Positions 1 to 6,380 of a stretch of 38,344 nt of DNA are shown piece by piece (position 1 is the stretch's first letter; each line of letters starts with the position of its first letter). The translations under genes were made by a program, and so were the position numbers. Below the pieces are notes generated by a model that saw nothing but the letters and a program-made list of their open reading frames with translations, searched no databases and was not told where the DNA came from. This stretch comes from a virus. The stretch is taken from positions 1 through 38,344 of IMG/VR virus record IMGVR_UViG_3300025117_000146; one strand, given 5' to 3'.

Positions 1-32
1 ACCGGAAATCTGGATGCCCACGGGAACAGCAT

Positions 33-159
33 GGAAAGTTTGAAAGAGGCTGAAGGGGGCTGAAACCGGCTGAGGATACGGAGGTTACGCGGGCGTGGAG
101 GGTGAAAAGAAAGTTTGAAAAAGGTGGGGAGTTTGTGAAGGCGGACGGAAAGTTTGAAA
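33..159. repeat. Left-end direct repeats, candidate transposase-binding sites
   Basis: The 12-mer GAAAGTTTGAAA occurs three times in the same direction at 34-45, 109-120 and 148-159, each followed by an A/G-rich run (GAGG, AAGG, AAGGG). A looser copy (GGGGAGTTTGTGAAGG) lies near 127-142. Mu-type phages carry several transposase-binding sites at each end, so this is a plausible left-end array. The window starts only 33 bases away, which would fit a contig that stops at the phage end. The function is inferred; the repeats themselves are seen directly. Confidence 0.5.
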
Positions 160-361
160 AGGGTTGGATTTACTCCCTGGTCTGAGCCTGCAAACCGAGC
201 AGGCCAAGCCATAAATCCTCATACACCGGCAGCTTCTCGGATTGGCCTGGGGTGCCGGAGATCGCTTGCTTGAAATTTGGGTAATTTATGGTGGCCGTGA
301 GCGCGGCAAAAATTCGGTCGAGATCGCCCTGACCAAATTTTCAATATCACGGCGTTATGCG
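160..361. other. Non-coding left flank
   Basis: I see no convincing gene here. Short frames on both strands lack ribosome sites and protein-like composition. This is the downstream end of the leftward operon; I see no clear hairpin-plus-T terminator. Confidence 0.4.
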
Positions 362-577
362 CTATCTGACTTTTCGCCACACGACCACGCCATCGTCGCG
401 CATTCCGATTTGGAGGGTCAAGTTGGTTTCGGTCGCTGGCATGGTCACGTAGCCGCCTTTCCACTCAGGTCTTCCCCAGTCCACGGACGCCTTGCCCGCC
501 TCGAAGCCCGCGCATAACAAGATCACTCCAGCGAACAGCAGCCCCGGTATTCCGATTCGTTGCATTGTCTTTTTCAT
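362..577 (-). CDS. Small exported or membrane-anchored protein, hypothetical
   Basis: A 71-residue protein, last gene of the leftward operon. Residues 1-5 are basic (MKKTM), residues 8-24 form a hydrophobic stretch (IGIPGLLFAGVILLCAGF), and the rest is a short polar domain rich in beta-forming residues that ends in WRKVR. This looks like a signal peptide or signal anchor with a small periplasmic domain. AGAAAGA lies just upstream of the ATG at 577. The family is not recognised. At the end of an early phage operon such proteins are often accessory, for example superinfection exclusion, but nothing in the sequence proves that. Confidence 0.5.
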   Translation of the reverse strand: MKKTMQRIGIPGLLFAGVILLCAGFEAGKASVDWGRPEWKGGYVTMPATETNLTLQIGMRDDGVVVWRKVR

Positions 578-595
578 AGAGTCTTTCTGCCGTCG

Positions 596-706
596 TCAGC
601 ACAGCCCGGCTGCTGTCGCTGAGTTCCGGCGCTGGCGGGCGCGGACATGCCAGCCGTCCTGCTTTTTGACGATGCTGAAGAAACCGAGTGTGGAGGCGAT
701 CCACAT
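596..706 (-). CDS. 36-residue ORF resembling the N-terminus of a small conserved protein, probably truncated
   Basis: The ATG at 706 lies just after the stop of the 113-residue gene upstream, with GGAG before it, so coupled translation is plausible. The start MWIASTLGFFSIVKKQDGWH resembles, from memory, a small conserved bacterial protein family (pattern W-[IV]-[AS]-x(2)-G-[FW]-[FY]-S-[IV]-V) that is normally about twice as long. Here the frame ends after HVRARQRRNSATAAGLC, so the gene may be cut by a frameshift. The family match is recall only. Confidence 0.35.
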   Translation of the reverse strand: MWIASTLGFFSIVKKQDGWHVRARQRRNSATAAGLC

Positions 707-707
707 A

Positions 708-1049
708 TCAAAGCTCCATGCCTGCAGCGGCTTGGCCGGACGCCTGCAATGTGGCGAATTTCCGGGCTGCAGCCAAAACGCGTGGGTTCGTGGTGAGATA
801 TTCCAACTGTTCCGGGAATGGGCTGTCATCCCGCTGCACGATGACTGCCATGGGCCAGTCACGCCACGGCTCTCCATCGATAGGCTGGCAAAAAGCCAGC
901 CCGGCTGCCAGCAGGGCTGGCTTTGTTTCGATCATACAGACACGTCTGTCTACCAAGGCAAAAGGCGTTAGGACCCCAACACTCTCCTCTGCGATCCAAG
1001 CCCGTTTGAGAATTAGGTCTGGATCAGTCAAATCTTCGATAATTTTCAT
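708..1049 (-). CDS. Hypothetical protein, translationally coupled to the gpF-kinase fusion
   Basis: 113 residues starting MKIIEDLTDPDLILKRAWIA. The ATG at 1049 overlaps the stop of the 901-residue gene (ATGA), and GGAGG lies about five bases upstream, so this start is better than the longer MGGS start three codons earlier. Composition is that of a soluble mixed alpha/beta protein. The C-terminal third (EQLEYLTTNPRVLAAARKFA) should be helical. No known domain is recognised. Tight coupling to the minor head fusion suggests a functional link, perhaps as a partner or control protein, but this is inference from position alone. Confidence 0.6.
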   Translation of the reverse strand: MKIIEDLTDPDLILKRAWIAEESVGVLTPFALVDRRVCMIETKPALLAAGLAFCQPIDGEPWRDWPMAVIVQRDDSPFPEQLEYLTTNPRVLAAARKFATLQASGQAAAGMEL

Positions 1050-3751
1050 TGAACCTCCCACTTGGTATGATCGGTGCCGGGAGAGAGATTGACGTCCGCG
1101 CTTGTGCTGCCCAGATTTTTGGTTTTGAGCCCGTGCGGCATGTACGTAAACTCGTTCTCGTTGTCACCGTAAAAAAAGCTCTTTCCAGTGCCGGGGGTAC
1201 GCTCCATGAAATAGAGACCAGTGACGTGAGTGTGCGGAACAGCCGTAACGGTGCGCGTGCCGCTAAATACCGGTGCAAAAACTGACCCAGACTCATTAAC
1301 ACCCCGTTTGTAGACACCGCTTTGACCTTTCCGGAATGGGATAGCACCAGCATCTGTCTCAGTCCGTAAGACCCGGACCAAGCGCGCCTGCTGATCATTC
1401 CCTGAGAAGGACATGTTGGCCAATGTCTCTTGGACAAAGGCATGATAGATCTCCAAGCTCCGATCCAATTTCTCGCCCCATTTGTTGCGTAAATTATGAA
1501 GAGCTGCCACGGGCGGAGTCTCATAGAAATCGTCTGGCTTGGCGTACGCCAGGCGATCCATGAGCCAGTGTTTCACAGCTTTAGATACAGCAGACTTGCT
1601 GCTTGAAGACTGCTCATTGGCCCAATCTTCAATGATGGCCCAGTCACCACCGTTCTTGGACATATAATCCGCAACCTGAGAGACCAAGCTTTTAGCCGGA
1701 CCGGCGGTCGATGACGGTAGATGGTGTTTGGTGATCGTCGGCACGGTCTTGCTCACATCCCCCTGGACAGACTGCATCTGATTCAGCGTGGTGAGATAGT
1801 GCGCAGCCATGGCCTTCTCTTCATCCGTGCCGTCTGCAAGGAGTTTTTGCAGGGCCGGCTTTTGCGCCAAGGCCTTTTCGATCTTCGCCGCGTTATAATT
1901 GTGATCGCCTTGGCCGTGATGGTAGTTGATCGTCTTGGCCGCCTCGATGATTTGGTCGAAAAATACCTGGCTGGGATCGACAGTCACTCTTGCTTTGGGA
2001 GTGCGCAGCCGGTCGAAGACGTTGCCGTCGGCATCGACGGGACGGACATCGCCTGGGTGAGCCTGCTTGATTTCTGGCGCCATGCCGGCGAGGGCATCGG
2101 CTTTGCGCAGTCCTACAGTGTGCTTAGTGACTTGGTCCGCATAGCTGGGGTGGAAAGCGGTAGCCTCGTAATCGAGCGCCTTTTGGCCGACGCGCTTCAG
2201 GCTACTGATGCGTGCGGCGAGTGTATCGCGGATCTGCGGTGGCGCGGCGGCGAGGAGCTTGGCATCGTCGATTGCGGCGATTTGGCGGCCGATATCGTAG
2301 ATGTTCAGTTTCCCGAAAATTGCCGCGCGCTTGGCATTCAGACCGGGGTCCCGCATAGACCACAGCTCTACGGGGTGCACATTCCACTCGTCCGCGGTTT
2401 TTGCTGCACCTTGGGCGCGGAAGCGGAGGCCGCCGCCGTTATCAATGCGCCAAGGGGTGCCACTCTTATCGACCAGGATATTATCGAGATCGAGGCCGGC
2501 GACATCCCAATTACCGAGCAGGGCATCGGCGGCAAAATGCTGGCGCACTTTGCCCAGGATTGCCTCTTTCTCAGCCGCGCTCCCGGTGCGCAGGACTTCA
2601 GTCAGCGGGCGTCCGTCAATGAATCGAGCGAGCTTGGCGGGCTTGACCCCCTCGAATAATCGCGCCTCGGGGACGGGCACGCCCATGGCACGATACAGCT
2701 CGTCTGTGGTATGCTCATTGACAATATGCGACGGGCTATTTCCGCGCTTGAGCACGTATTGCGCGCCGGTGCGCGGGTCGCGAACTAACGTTGCGCCAGT
2801 GGTGCCGCCAAGGTCGCGGATGGTCTCAAGACTGGTCAATGAGCTTGGGAATTCTGGCTCTGTGGGAGGCTGCGCCGGTTTGGGCGTGCGCGGTTTTGGC
2901 GGGACGGCCAGCGCTTTGCCCTGGCGGTCACCCTTCCACCACGCGGCATCTTTGTCGATCTTGACCTGAGCACCCAAGCTATCCTTGAGATGCTGGATCA
3001 TATCCGGATCCAATCCACGGACGCTGGCTTGGAGGTCTCGGTTGAATGGCTGCTCGATCGGCTGGGCGCGCTCTCCAGGCTTGATGAGGCCGAGCCGCTC
3101 GGCTTCCGCGCGGTCCACATCCTCGACATCGTGTCCGCAGCCCCATCCCCATGGCCCCCATGGGACACCGAAATCCTGATTCACGGCGCGCCAAAAGTCG
3201 ATATCTGACTTCAGGTGCACCTCTCCCTCAAACCGTGTGTGCCAATCCCGCGGCTCCTTGACTGCGACCTCACGAATGAAACGCTGGGCAGGAAACTCGT
3301 CGAGGACATCCGGATCTTGGCCTTGCTGCCACCAGCCGTAGTCTTGGGCCTGGCGGGTCTGTGTGTCAAAGATAAGCTCTAGGCGTTGCTGGGTGCGAAT
3401 ATCCTTGATGGTGTCGGCATCATCCGGATCGAGCGGTGCCATGCCCTCGGCCACAGCGAACCGCTGCAGGTCGCGCACGAATTGCGCGCGGCTACCGGTC
3501 TTGAGCGCAGTCGTCTTGGTGGCGTCTGGCAACTCGATCTCCTCGCGGGCGGATGTGAGGTGATCGCGGATCGCATCGCGAGCCCGCTGGAGAAACCTAG
3601 CAGATTCGATCTCTGAGCTGAAAAATGCGCGCTCGCGCAGCGCCAGCGGCAACCGGCTCCACGCTTCAGCGTCGAGCTTGCTGGTGACGATAGTCTTTTG
3701 GTCCAGCTTCTCGAGGGCTTCCTTGAACGGCGTTGGTTTGATGAATTGCAT
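1046..3751 (-). CDS. gpF-like minor head protein fused to a HipA/PI3K-like kinase and a possible ADP-ribosyltransferase-like tail
   Basis: A 901-residue multidomain protein. Residues about 1-240 look like a Mu gpF/SPP1 gp7-type head morphogenesis protein (AFFSSEIESARFLQRARD at 42-59, W-rich QDYGWWQQGQD near 136-146, FWRAVNQDFGVPWGPWGWGCGHD at 186-208). A proline-rich linker (282-300) follows. Residues about 305-500 resemble the atypical kinase fold of HipA/actin-fragmin kinase/PI3K: glycine loop GGTTGATL (315-322), K335 in YVLKRG, E351 after it, GNWDVAGLDLDNIL (413-426, D416 and N424) and IDNGG (D437). The last ~110 residues (LVRVLRTE, YKRGVNESGS, GDNENEFTYMP) have the spacing of an R-S-ExE ADP-ribosyltransferase, which is tentative. 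The ATG at 3751 overlaps the upstream stop (TGATG). Known gpF proteins are minor virion parts; the added enzymes suggest delivery into the host (inference). In Mu this gene lies after the portal gene on the late strand; here it is in the early operon. Confidence 0.8.
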   Translation of the reverse strand: MQFIKPTPFKEALEKLDQKTIVTSKLDAEAWSRLPLALRERAFFSSEIESARFLQRARDAIRDHLTSAREEIELPDATKTTALKTGSRAQFVRDLQRFAVAEGMAPLDPDDADTIKDIRTQQRLELIFDTQTRQAQDYGWWQQGQDPDVLDEFPAQRFIREVAVKEPRDWHTRFEGEVHLKSDIDFWRAVNQDFGVPWGPWGWGCGHDVEDVDRAEAERLGLIKPGERAQPIEQPFNRDLQASVRGLDPDMIQHLKDSLGAQVKIDKDAAWWKGDRQGKALAVPPKPRTPKPAQPPTEPEFPSSLTSLETIRDLGGTTGATLVRDPRTGAQYVLKRGNSPSHIVNEHTTDELYRAMGVPVPEARLFEGVKPAKLARFIDGRPLTEVLRTGSAAEKEAILGKVRQHFAADALLGNWDVAGLDLDNILVDKSGTPWRIDNGGGLRFRAQGAAKTADEWNVHPVELWSMRDPGLNAKRAAIFGKLNIYDIGRQIAAIDDAKLLAAAPPQIRDTLAARISSLKRVGQKALDYEATAFHPSYADQVTKHTVGLRKADALAGMAPEIKQAHPGDVRPVDADGNVFDRLRTPKARVTVDPSQVFFDQIIEAAKTINYHHGQGDHNYNAAKIEKALAQKPALQKLLADGTDEEKAMAAHYLTTLNQMQSVQGDVSKTVPTITKHHLPSSTAGPAKSLVSQVADYMSKNGGDWAIIEDWANEQSSSSKSAVSKAVKHWLMDRLAYAKPDDFYETPPVAALHNLRNKWGEKLDRSLEIYHAFVQETLANMSFSGNDQQARLVRVLRTETDAGAIPFRKGQSGVYKRGVNESGSVFAPVFSGTRTVTAVPHTHVTGLYFMERTPGTGKSFFYGDNENEFTYMPHGLKTKNLGSTSADVNLSPGTDHTKWEVQ

Positions 3752-4089
3752 CAGCCAAAAATTTTATGGGCGTTGCGTCTCAGACGCTCGCTTCGGTCTA
3801 TCATGACGCGACCCTGGCTGGCGAGCCAATTGCAGGCGTGATCAATCTCTTCCGCGGTCGCATGCTCGATATGCTTGTAGCCTTTTTGGCCACTGATTAT
3901 CCACGCGCTGGCGCTCGCCAGGGTGCGAATCTGGCGGCGTCCATCCTCCGTATCCTCTTTGCCGCAGAGCTGCAGCAGCTCCGCCGCGCGGCGCCAGCCG
4001 GCGCGGCGCCTCAGCTCCTCTTCCAGCCAGCGGACATCGGCATCCGCAGCGGGAGCGGGCAGGAGGCTGAGTTGGACGGTGGTGGTCAT
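3751..4089 (-). CDS. Small winged-helix-like protein, hypothetical
   Basis: 112 residues starting MTTTVQLSLLPAPAADADVR. GAGAGAG lies just before the ATG at 4089, so the longer frame starting at 4167 is rejected. After a short N-terminal tail, residues 20-110 are helix-rich and end in a segment (AWIISGQKGYKHIEHATAEE and IDHACNWLASQGRVMIDRSE) that reads like the winged-helix unit of several phage DNA-binding proteins. It follows the GemA-position gene and so occupies the slot of Mor, the Mu middle activator, but I see no Mor sequence signature. DNA binding is a fair inference; the exact role is unknown. Confidence 0.6.
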   Translation of the reverse strand: MTTTVQLSLLPAPAADADVRWLEEELRRRAGWRRAAELLQLCGKEDTEDGRRQIRTLASASAWIISGQKGYKHIEHATAEEIDHACNWLASQGRVMIDRSERLRRNAHKIFG

Positions 4090-4102
4090 CTCTCTCGCTT
4101 TG

Positions 4103-4690
4103 TCAGAAGGGTGCGTTGTCGGATGGGACCAAAGCGACAGACGGCGCCAACGGCACGGATGGCTCACGCTGGCCGCGGGCGCGATTCTTGATGGTCATGT
4201 GCAGCTGGCCCAGGCGGCGGTCATCCAGGCCGCGCCAGTTGTCGGTGCCGAATTTGTGGCGGCACACAGCCACGAGGTAACTCTCCACACATCGGTTGGA
4301 CAGGTACCACATCACGCGCTTGCGTCGCTCTGCAGCCGGGTTGTGCCAGGCCATGGCCGCCGCCAGGGAATCCGGGTGAGCGAGGATGCGGAAGAGGGCG
4401 ACGATGCGGTCGGTCTCGGCATTCGTAAGATCGGAGGATGACTTGTCGTGGCCGATGGCGACGATGTGGCAGGCGTGGCGGAAGTCATCTGGGCTGAGCG
4501 CGCGGATCTCGGCGGTGGCGCGGGCGGCGGCCAGGACCCAAATGCGCTGGTAGATCTCATTGCTCTGCGGGTTGGCCCAGCACTCGAGTCGGTGGCTGGC
4601 GCAGCGTCCGCTTGCCATGCGCCAGCCGTGCGCGCGCGCGGCGGCGGTCCAGGCAGGGAAGTAGAAGCGGCGTTGCTGGGCGGGGGTCAT
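4103..4690 (-). CDS. GemA/gp16-position protein, hypothetical
   Basis: 195 residues from MTPAQQRRFYFPAWTAAARA; the ATG at 4690 overlaps the DUF551 stop (ATGA), so the 231-residue version is rejected. The opening MTPAQ..RFY plus an alpha-helical body (ETDRIVALFRILAHPDSLAA near 128-147, then a C-terminal part around KRVMWYLSNRCVESYLVAVC and KFGTDNWRGLDDRRLGQLHM) resembles the general plan of DUF1018/Gp16 (GemA) regulators of Mu-like phages. These also begin MTPxQ and sit near the end of the early operon. The match is loose, and a phage-specific family is equally possible. Mu GemA alters host DNA supercoiling and gene expression; that role is not shown here. Confidence 0.55.
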   Translation of the reverse strand: MTPAQQRRFYFPAWTAAARAHGWRMASGRCASHRLECWANPQSNEIYQRIWVLAAARATAEIRALSPDDFRHACHIVAIGHDKSSSDLTNAETDRIVALFRILAHPDSLAAAMAWHNPAAERRKRVMWYLSNRCVESYLVAVCRHKFGTDNWRGLDDRRLGQLHMTIKNRARGQREPSVPLAPSVALVPSDNAPF

Positions 4691-4941
4691 GGGACCAATA
4701 CGGAGTGCGGAGTGCGGAGTGCGGAGATGGGAGGTTTGGGTAGGTCCATCCAGTGCGAGACACCGCTGAGTTGGTACAGAAGGCTGGCATCCCACCACTG
4801 ACCACCGGAACGGTAAGCGAGGCCATGTTCGCGCAGTGAGCCGCAGACCAGCACGGTGATATCGTCATCGGGCAGATGATCCCCGACCGAAACCCAATAG
4901 AGGTCGCGGCGTTGTAGGGCGGATGCCATGGGGAGCTTCAT
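4687..4941 (-). CDS. DUF551-domain protein
   Basis: 84 residues starting MKLPMASALQ; the ATG at 4941 overlaps the stop of the DnaA-like gene (ATGA). Residues 12-66 fit the DUF551 pattern well: a W-[IV]-S-V-x-D-x-L-P-[DE] opening (YWVSVGDHLPDDDITVLVCG), a middle W (GGQWWD), and a closing S-H-W-M-x-L-P-x-P-P (SHWMDLPKPP). DUF551 is a small domain common in phage genomes, of unknown function. The last ~14 residues (SALRTPHSVLVP) are encoded by the GGAGTGC tandem repeat at 4701-4728 and fall outside the domain, so the repeat has supplied the C-terminal tail. The stop overlaps the next ATG. Confidence 0.75.
   Translation of the reverse strand: MKLPMASALQRRDLYWVSVGDHLPDDDITVLVCGSLREHGLAYRSGGQWWDASLLYQLSGVSHWMDLPKPPISALRTPHSVLVP
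4701..4728. repeat. GGAGTGC 7-mer tandem repeat
   Basis: About four units of CGGAGTG in a row on the plus strand. It lies in the 3' end of the DUF551 gene and just upstream of the next ATG. It belongs to the same style of junction minisatellite seen elsewhere in the window. Confidence 0.85.
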
Positions 4942-5414
4942 CGCGCAGAGCCTGGATGAAATTGAGAAAGACGGGATTCTATAGCCGCGCAGCGGGCGCA
5001 GACGTAATCCCCATGGCGATGTGCGATGGCGATCCGGCCGCACAGGCAGAGATGCTGGCTGGCTCTGGCTGGCAGCTTGGCTGGCAGGAGGGAAACTCTC
5101 CGTCCAGCAATGCAGGCGTGAATATAGTCGGGATCTGTATGAGCAAGAGCGTTGCTCACGGCCCTCCGATGACGCCCGAATATTCGTGCTGTGGCGGGCA
5201 CGCTGAGGAGGATGTCATACACCAGCACCATCGCGACTTTGCGGGCTGTGGCTAAAGGTTCGGAGCGCGATCGAGTGCGAAGGATTTGATCGCGTGTGAC
5301 GCCAAAACAGGCGGCGGCCCGGTCCACCGCAGTAGCGATGCTTTCAGGCGTGATGGGCATTGCGGGGCGGTCCACGGCGTCTTCGCAGGCGGTTTGCCAG
5401 AGCGATGTTTTCAT
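4938..5414 (-). CDS. Orphan DnaA domain IV-like DNA-binding protein with zinc-binding tail
   Basis: 158 residues. Residues 24-92 resemble the C-terminal DnaA domain (domain IV, Bac_DnaA_C): a V..FGVT..QIL..(S)RS segment (AACFGVTRDQILRTRSRSEP), then ATARKVAMVLVYDIL and an HTH around SVPATARIFGRHRRAVSNAL, where DnaA has the signature GR(D)HTTV. Residues 121-142 hold four cysteines (C123, C125, C139, C142), likely one zinc site. There is no AAA+ ATPase domain, so it cannot act as a full initiator. It could bind DnaA-box-like sites to help replication or to regulate genes. ATGA overlaps occur at both ends (5414 with Gam, 4941 with DUF551). Confidence 0.7.
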   Translation of the reverse strand: MKTSLWQTACEDAVDRPAMPITPESIATAVDRAAACFGVTRDQILRTRSRSEPLATARKVAMVLVYDILLSVPATARIFGRHRRAVSNALAHTDPDYIHACIAGRRVSLLPAKLPARASQHLCLCGRIAIAHRHGDYVCARCAAIESRLSQFHPGSAR

Positions 5415-5974
5415 GGGACGTCCGCAGGCTCAACTTCCATTTCTTCGAGGGTGTCTTCGAGGATTTTGGACACGAATTTTTCGAGCTCGCTATCAGTCGC
5501 TTTTATGACGATTGAGTCGCTGGATTCGGTGAGGGTGCAGCCGATGCGCTTGAGGTCATTGACGGGGAGTTGCTCGATGGCTTTTGCGTTGGGTGTTTCT
5601 GTGGTCCGGATTAGTACGTCGGCCTGGTCGGGGAGATGTTTACGGATGAGCTTCACGACTTGGTCCGTGTCTTCCCAATCGAGGGTTCCCTTGGATTTGC
5701 GGAAGCCGAATTGTACTCCGTGCATGGTGATCGTGCGCGGCTTGACGAAGAGATGACGCGCGGATGTGATGAGTGCCGCCAGCGCGGACTGGCGATCGGC
5801 GGTCTTATTGAGGGAGCGCTTGAGCATGCTGTAGCGGGCGCGTTTGATGGCTTGGATGGCGTCCTCGAGGTCGCGGACGATGGACCGGAGTTCATCGTGC
5901 GCCTCGGAGTATTGGCGGGCGGACTTTTCGAGGTCGGATAGGGTTATTTCTTGGGCATAGGTTGGGTCTGACAT
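5411..5974 (-). CDS. Gam-like host-nuclease inhibitor
   Basis: 187 residues starting MSDPTYAQEI; GGAGGAAAT sits right before the ATG at 5974, which decides the start against longer in-frame options. The N-terminal half is a long helical coiled-coil region (LEKSARQYSEAHDELRSIVR and following). A short hairpin with HLFVKPRTITMHGVQFGFRK then leads into a second alpha/beta part. This is the plan of the Mu Gam family: a coiled-coil dimer that binds double-stranded DNA ends and blocks host exonucleases. Its place downstream of transposase and ATPase matches the Mu early order. The C-terminus (EDTLEEMEVEPADVP) is acidic and overlaps the next gene by ATGA. Confidence 0.7.
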   Translation of the reverse strand: MSDPTYAQEITLSDLEKSARQYSEAHDELRSIVRDLEDAIQAIKRARYSMLKRSLNKTADRQSALAALITSARHLFVKPRTITMHGVQFGFRKSKGTLDWEDTDQVVKLIRKHLPDQADVLIRTTETPNAKAIEQLPVNDLKRIGCTLTESSDSIVIKATDSELEKFVSKILEDTLEEMEVEPADVP

Positions 5975-6222
5975 ATTTCCTCCTGTTGTGTTAATGTTGA
6001 TGGGACTGATGGGACTGATGGGACAAATGGGACGGAGATGGGAGCATCCGACGGGGGTGCGTTCCCGAGCTGCGGGCGCGTGCGGGCGCGGTCTTGCTCG
6101 GCCCACCATCGGGCTGTGACATCCTCTTCCCCTTGGATGGCCCATAATAGACCGCCGAGGAAGGTGAGTGTGGTCAAGCCGAGGAAGGCGATGGCGAGCA
6201 GATCGATCAGGATTGAGTGCAT
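5944..6222 (-). CDS. Small membrane protein with repeat-encoded tail
   Basis: 92 residues. Residues 4-28 are strongly hydrophobic (ILIDLLAIAFLGLTTLTFLG), giving one transmembrane helix close to the N-terminus; the rest is polar. The C-terminal part (ISVPFVPSVPSVPSTLTQ) is encoded by the TGATGGGAC tandem repeat, and the frame runs 31 bases into the Gam gene, so the native C-terminus may once have been shorter. The ATG at 6222 follows the stop of the 47-residue gene by ten bases. Family unknown. Confidence 0.5.
   Translation of the reverse strand: MHSILIDLLAIAFLGLTTLTFLGGLLWAIQGEEDVTARWWAEQDRARTRPQLGNAPPSDAPISVPFVPSVPSVPSTLTQQEEICQTQPMPKK
5998..6033. repeat. TGATGGGAC 9-mer tandem repeat
   Basis: Four units (TGATGGGAC three times, then AAATGGGAC), followed by a decayed unit. 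It lies between the body of the small membrane gene and the ribosome site of the Gam gene, another junction minisatellite. Confidence 0.85.
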
Positions 6223-6232
6223 AATAGGTTAC

Positions 6233-6376
6233 TCATTGGACATCCATTTCTTGCAGGGTGGATTGGAGCTCGGCCTTGGCGGCGCGGCGCTCCAGATGGT
6301 GGGTCCGGCGCTTGTCGCGATGGGTCTTGGGGTGTTTTTGTGGCTTCATGGGGACGAATGTGAGGTATAAGGACAT
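6233..6376 (-). CDS. 47-residue basic protein
   Basis: ATG at 6376, preceded by GGAGGAAT (which overlaps the end of the MuB-like gene), stop TGA at 6233-6235. The product begins MSLYLTFVPMKPQKHPKTHR and continues with many Lys, Arg and His, ending LQSTLQEMDVQ. A second possible start is the internal M at residue 10. The strong ribosome site and tight packing between two coupled genes argue that it is real. It could bind nucleic acid because of its charge, but no family is recognised. Confidence 0.55.
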   Translation of the reverse strand: MSLYLTFVPMKPQKHPKTHRDKRRTHHLERRAAKAELQSTLQEMDVQ

Positions 6377-6380
6377 ACGG

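Noticed and set aside
465-704. 79-codon minus-strand frame between two small genes
   Set aside because: No ribosome site; overlaps the better-supported 36-codon frame; composition not protein-like.
1721-2659. Plus-strand open frame of 312 codons over the gpF-kinase gene
   Set aside because: Shadow of the fusion gene; no known motifs and no ribosome site.
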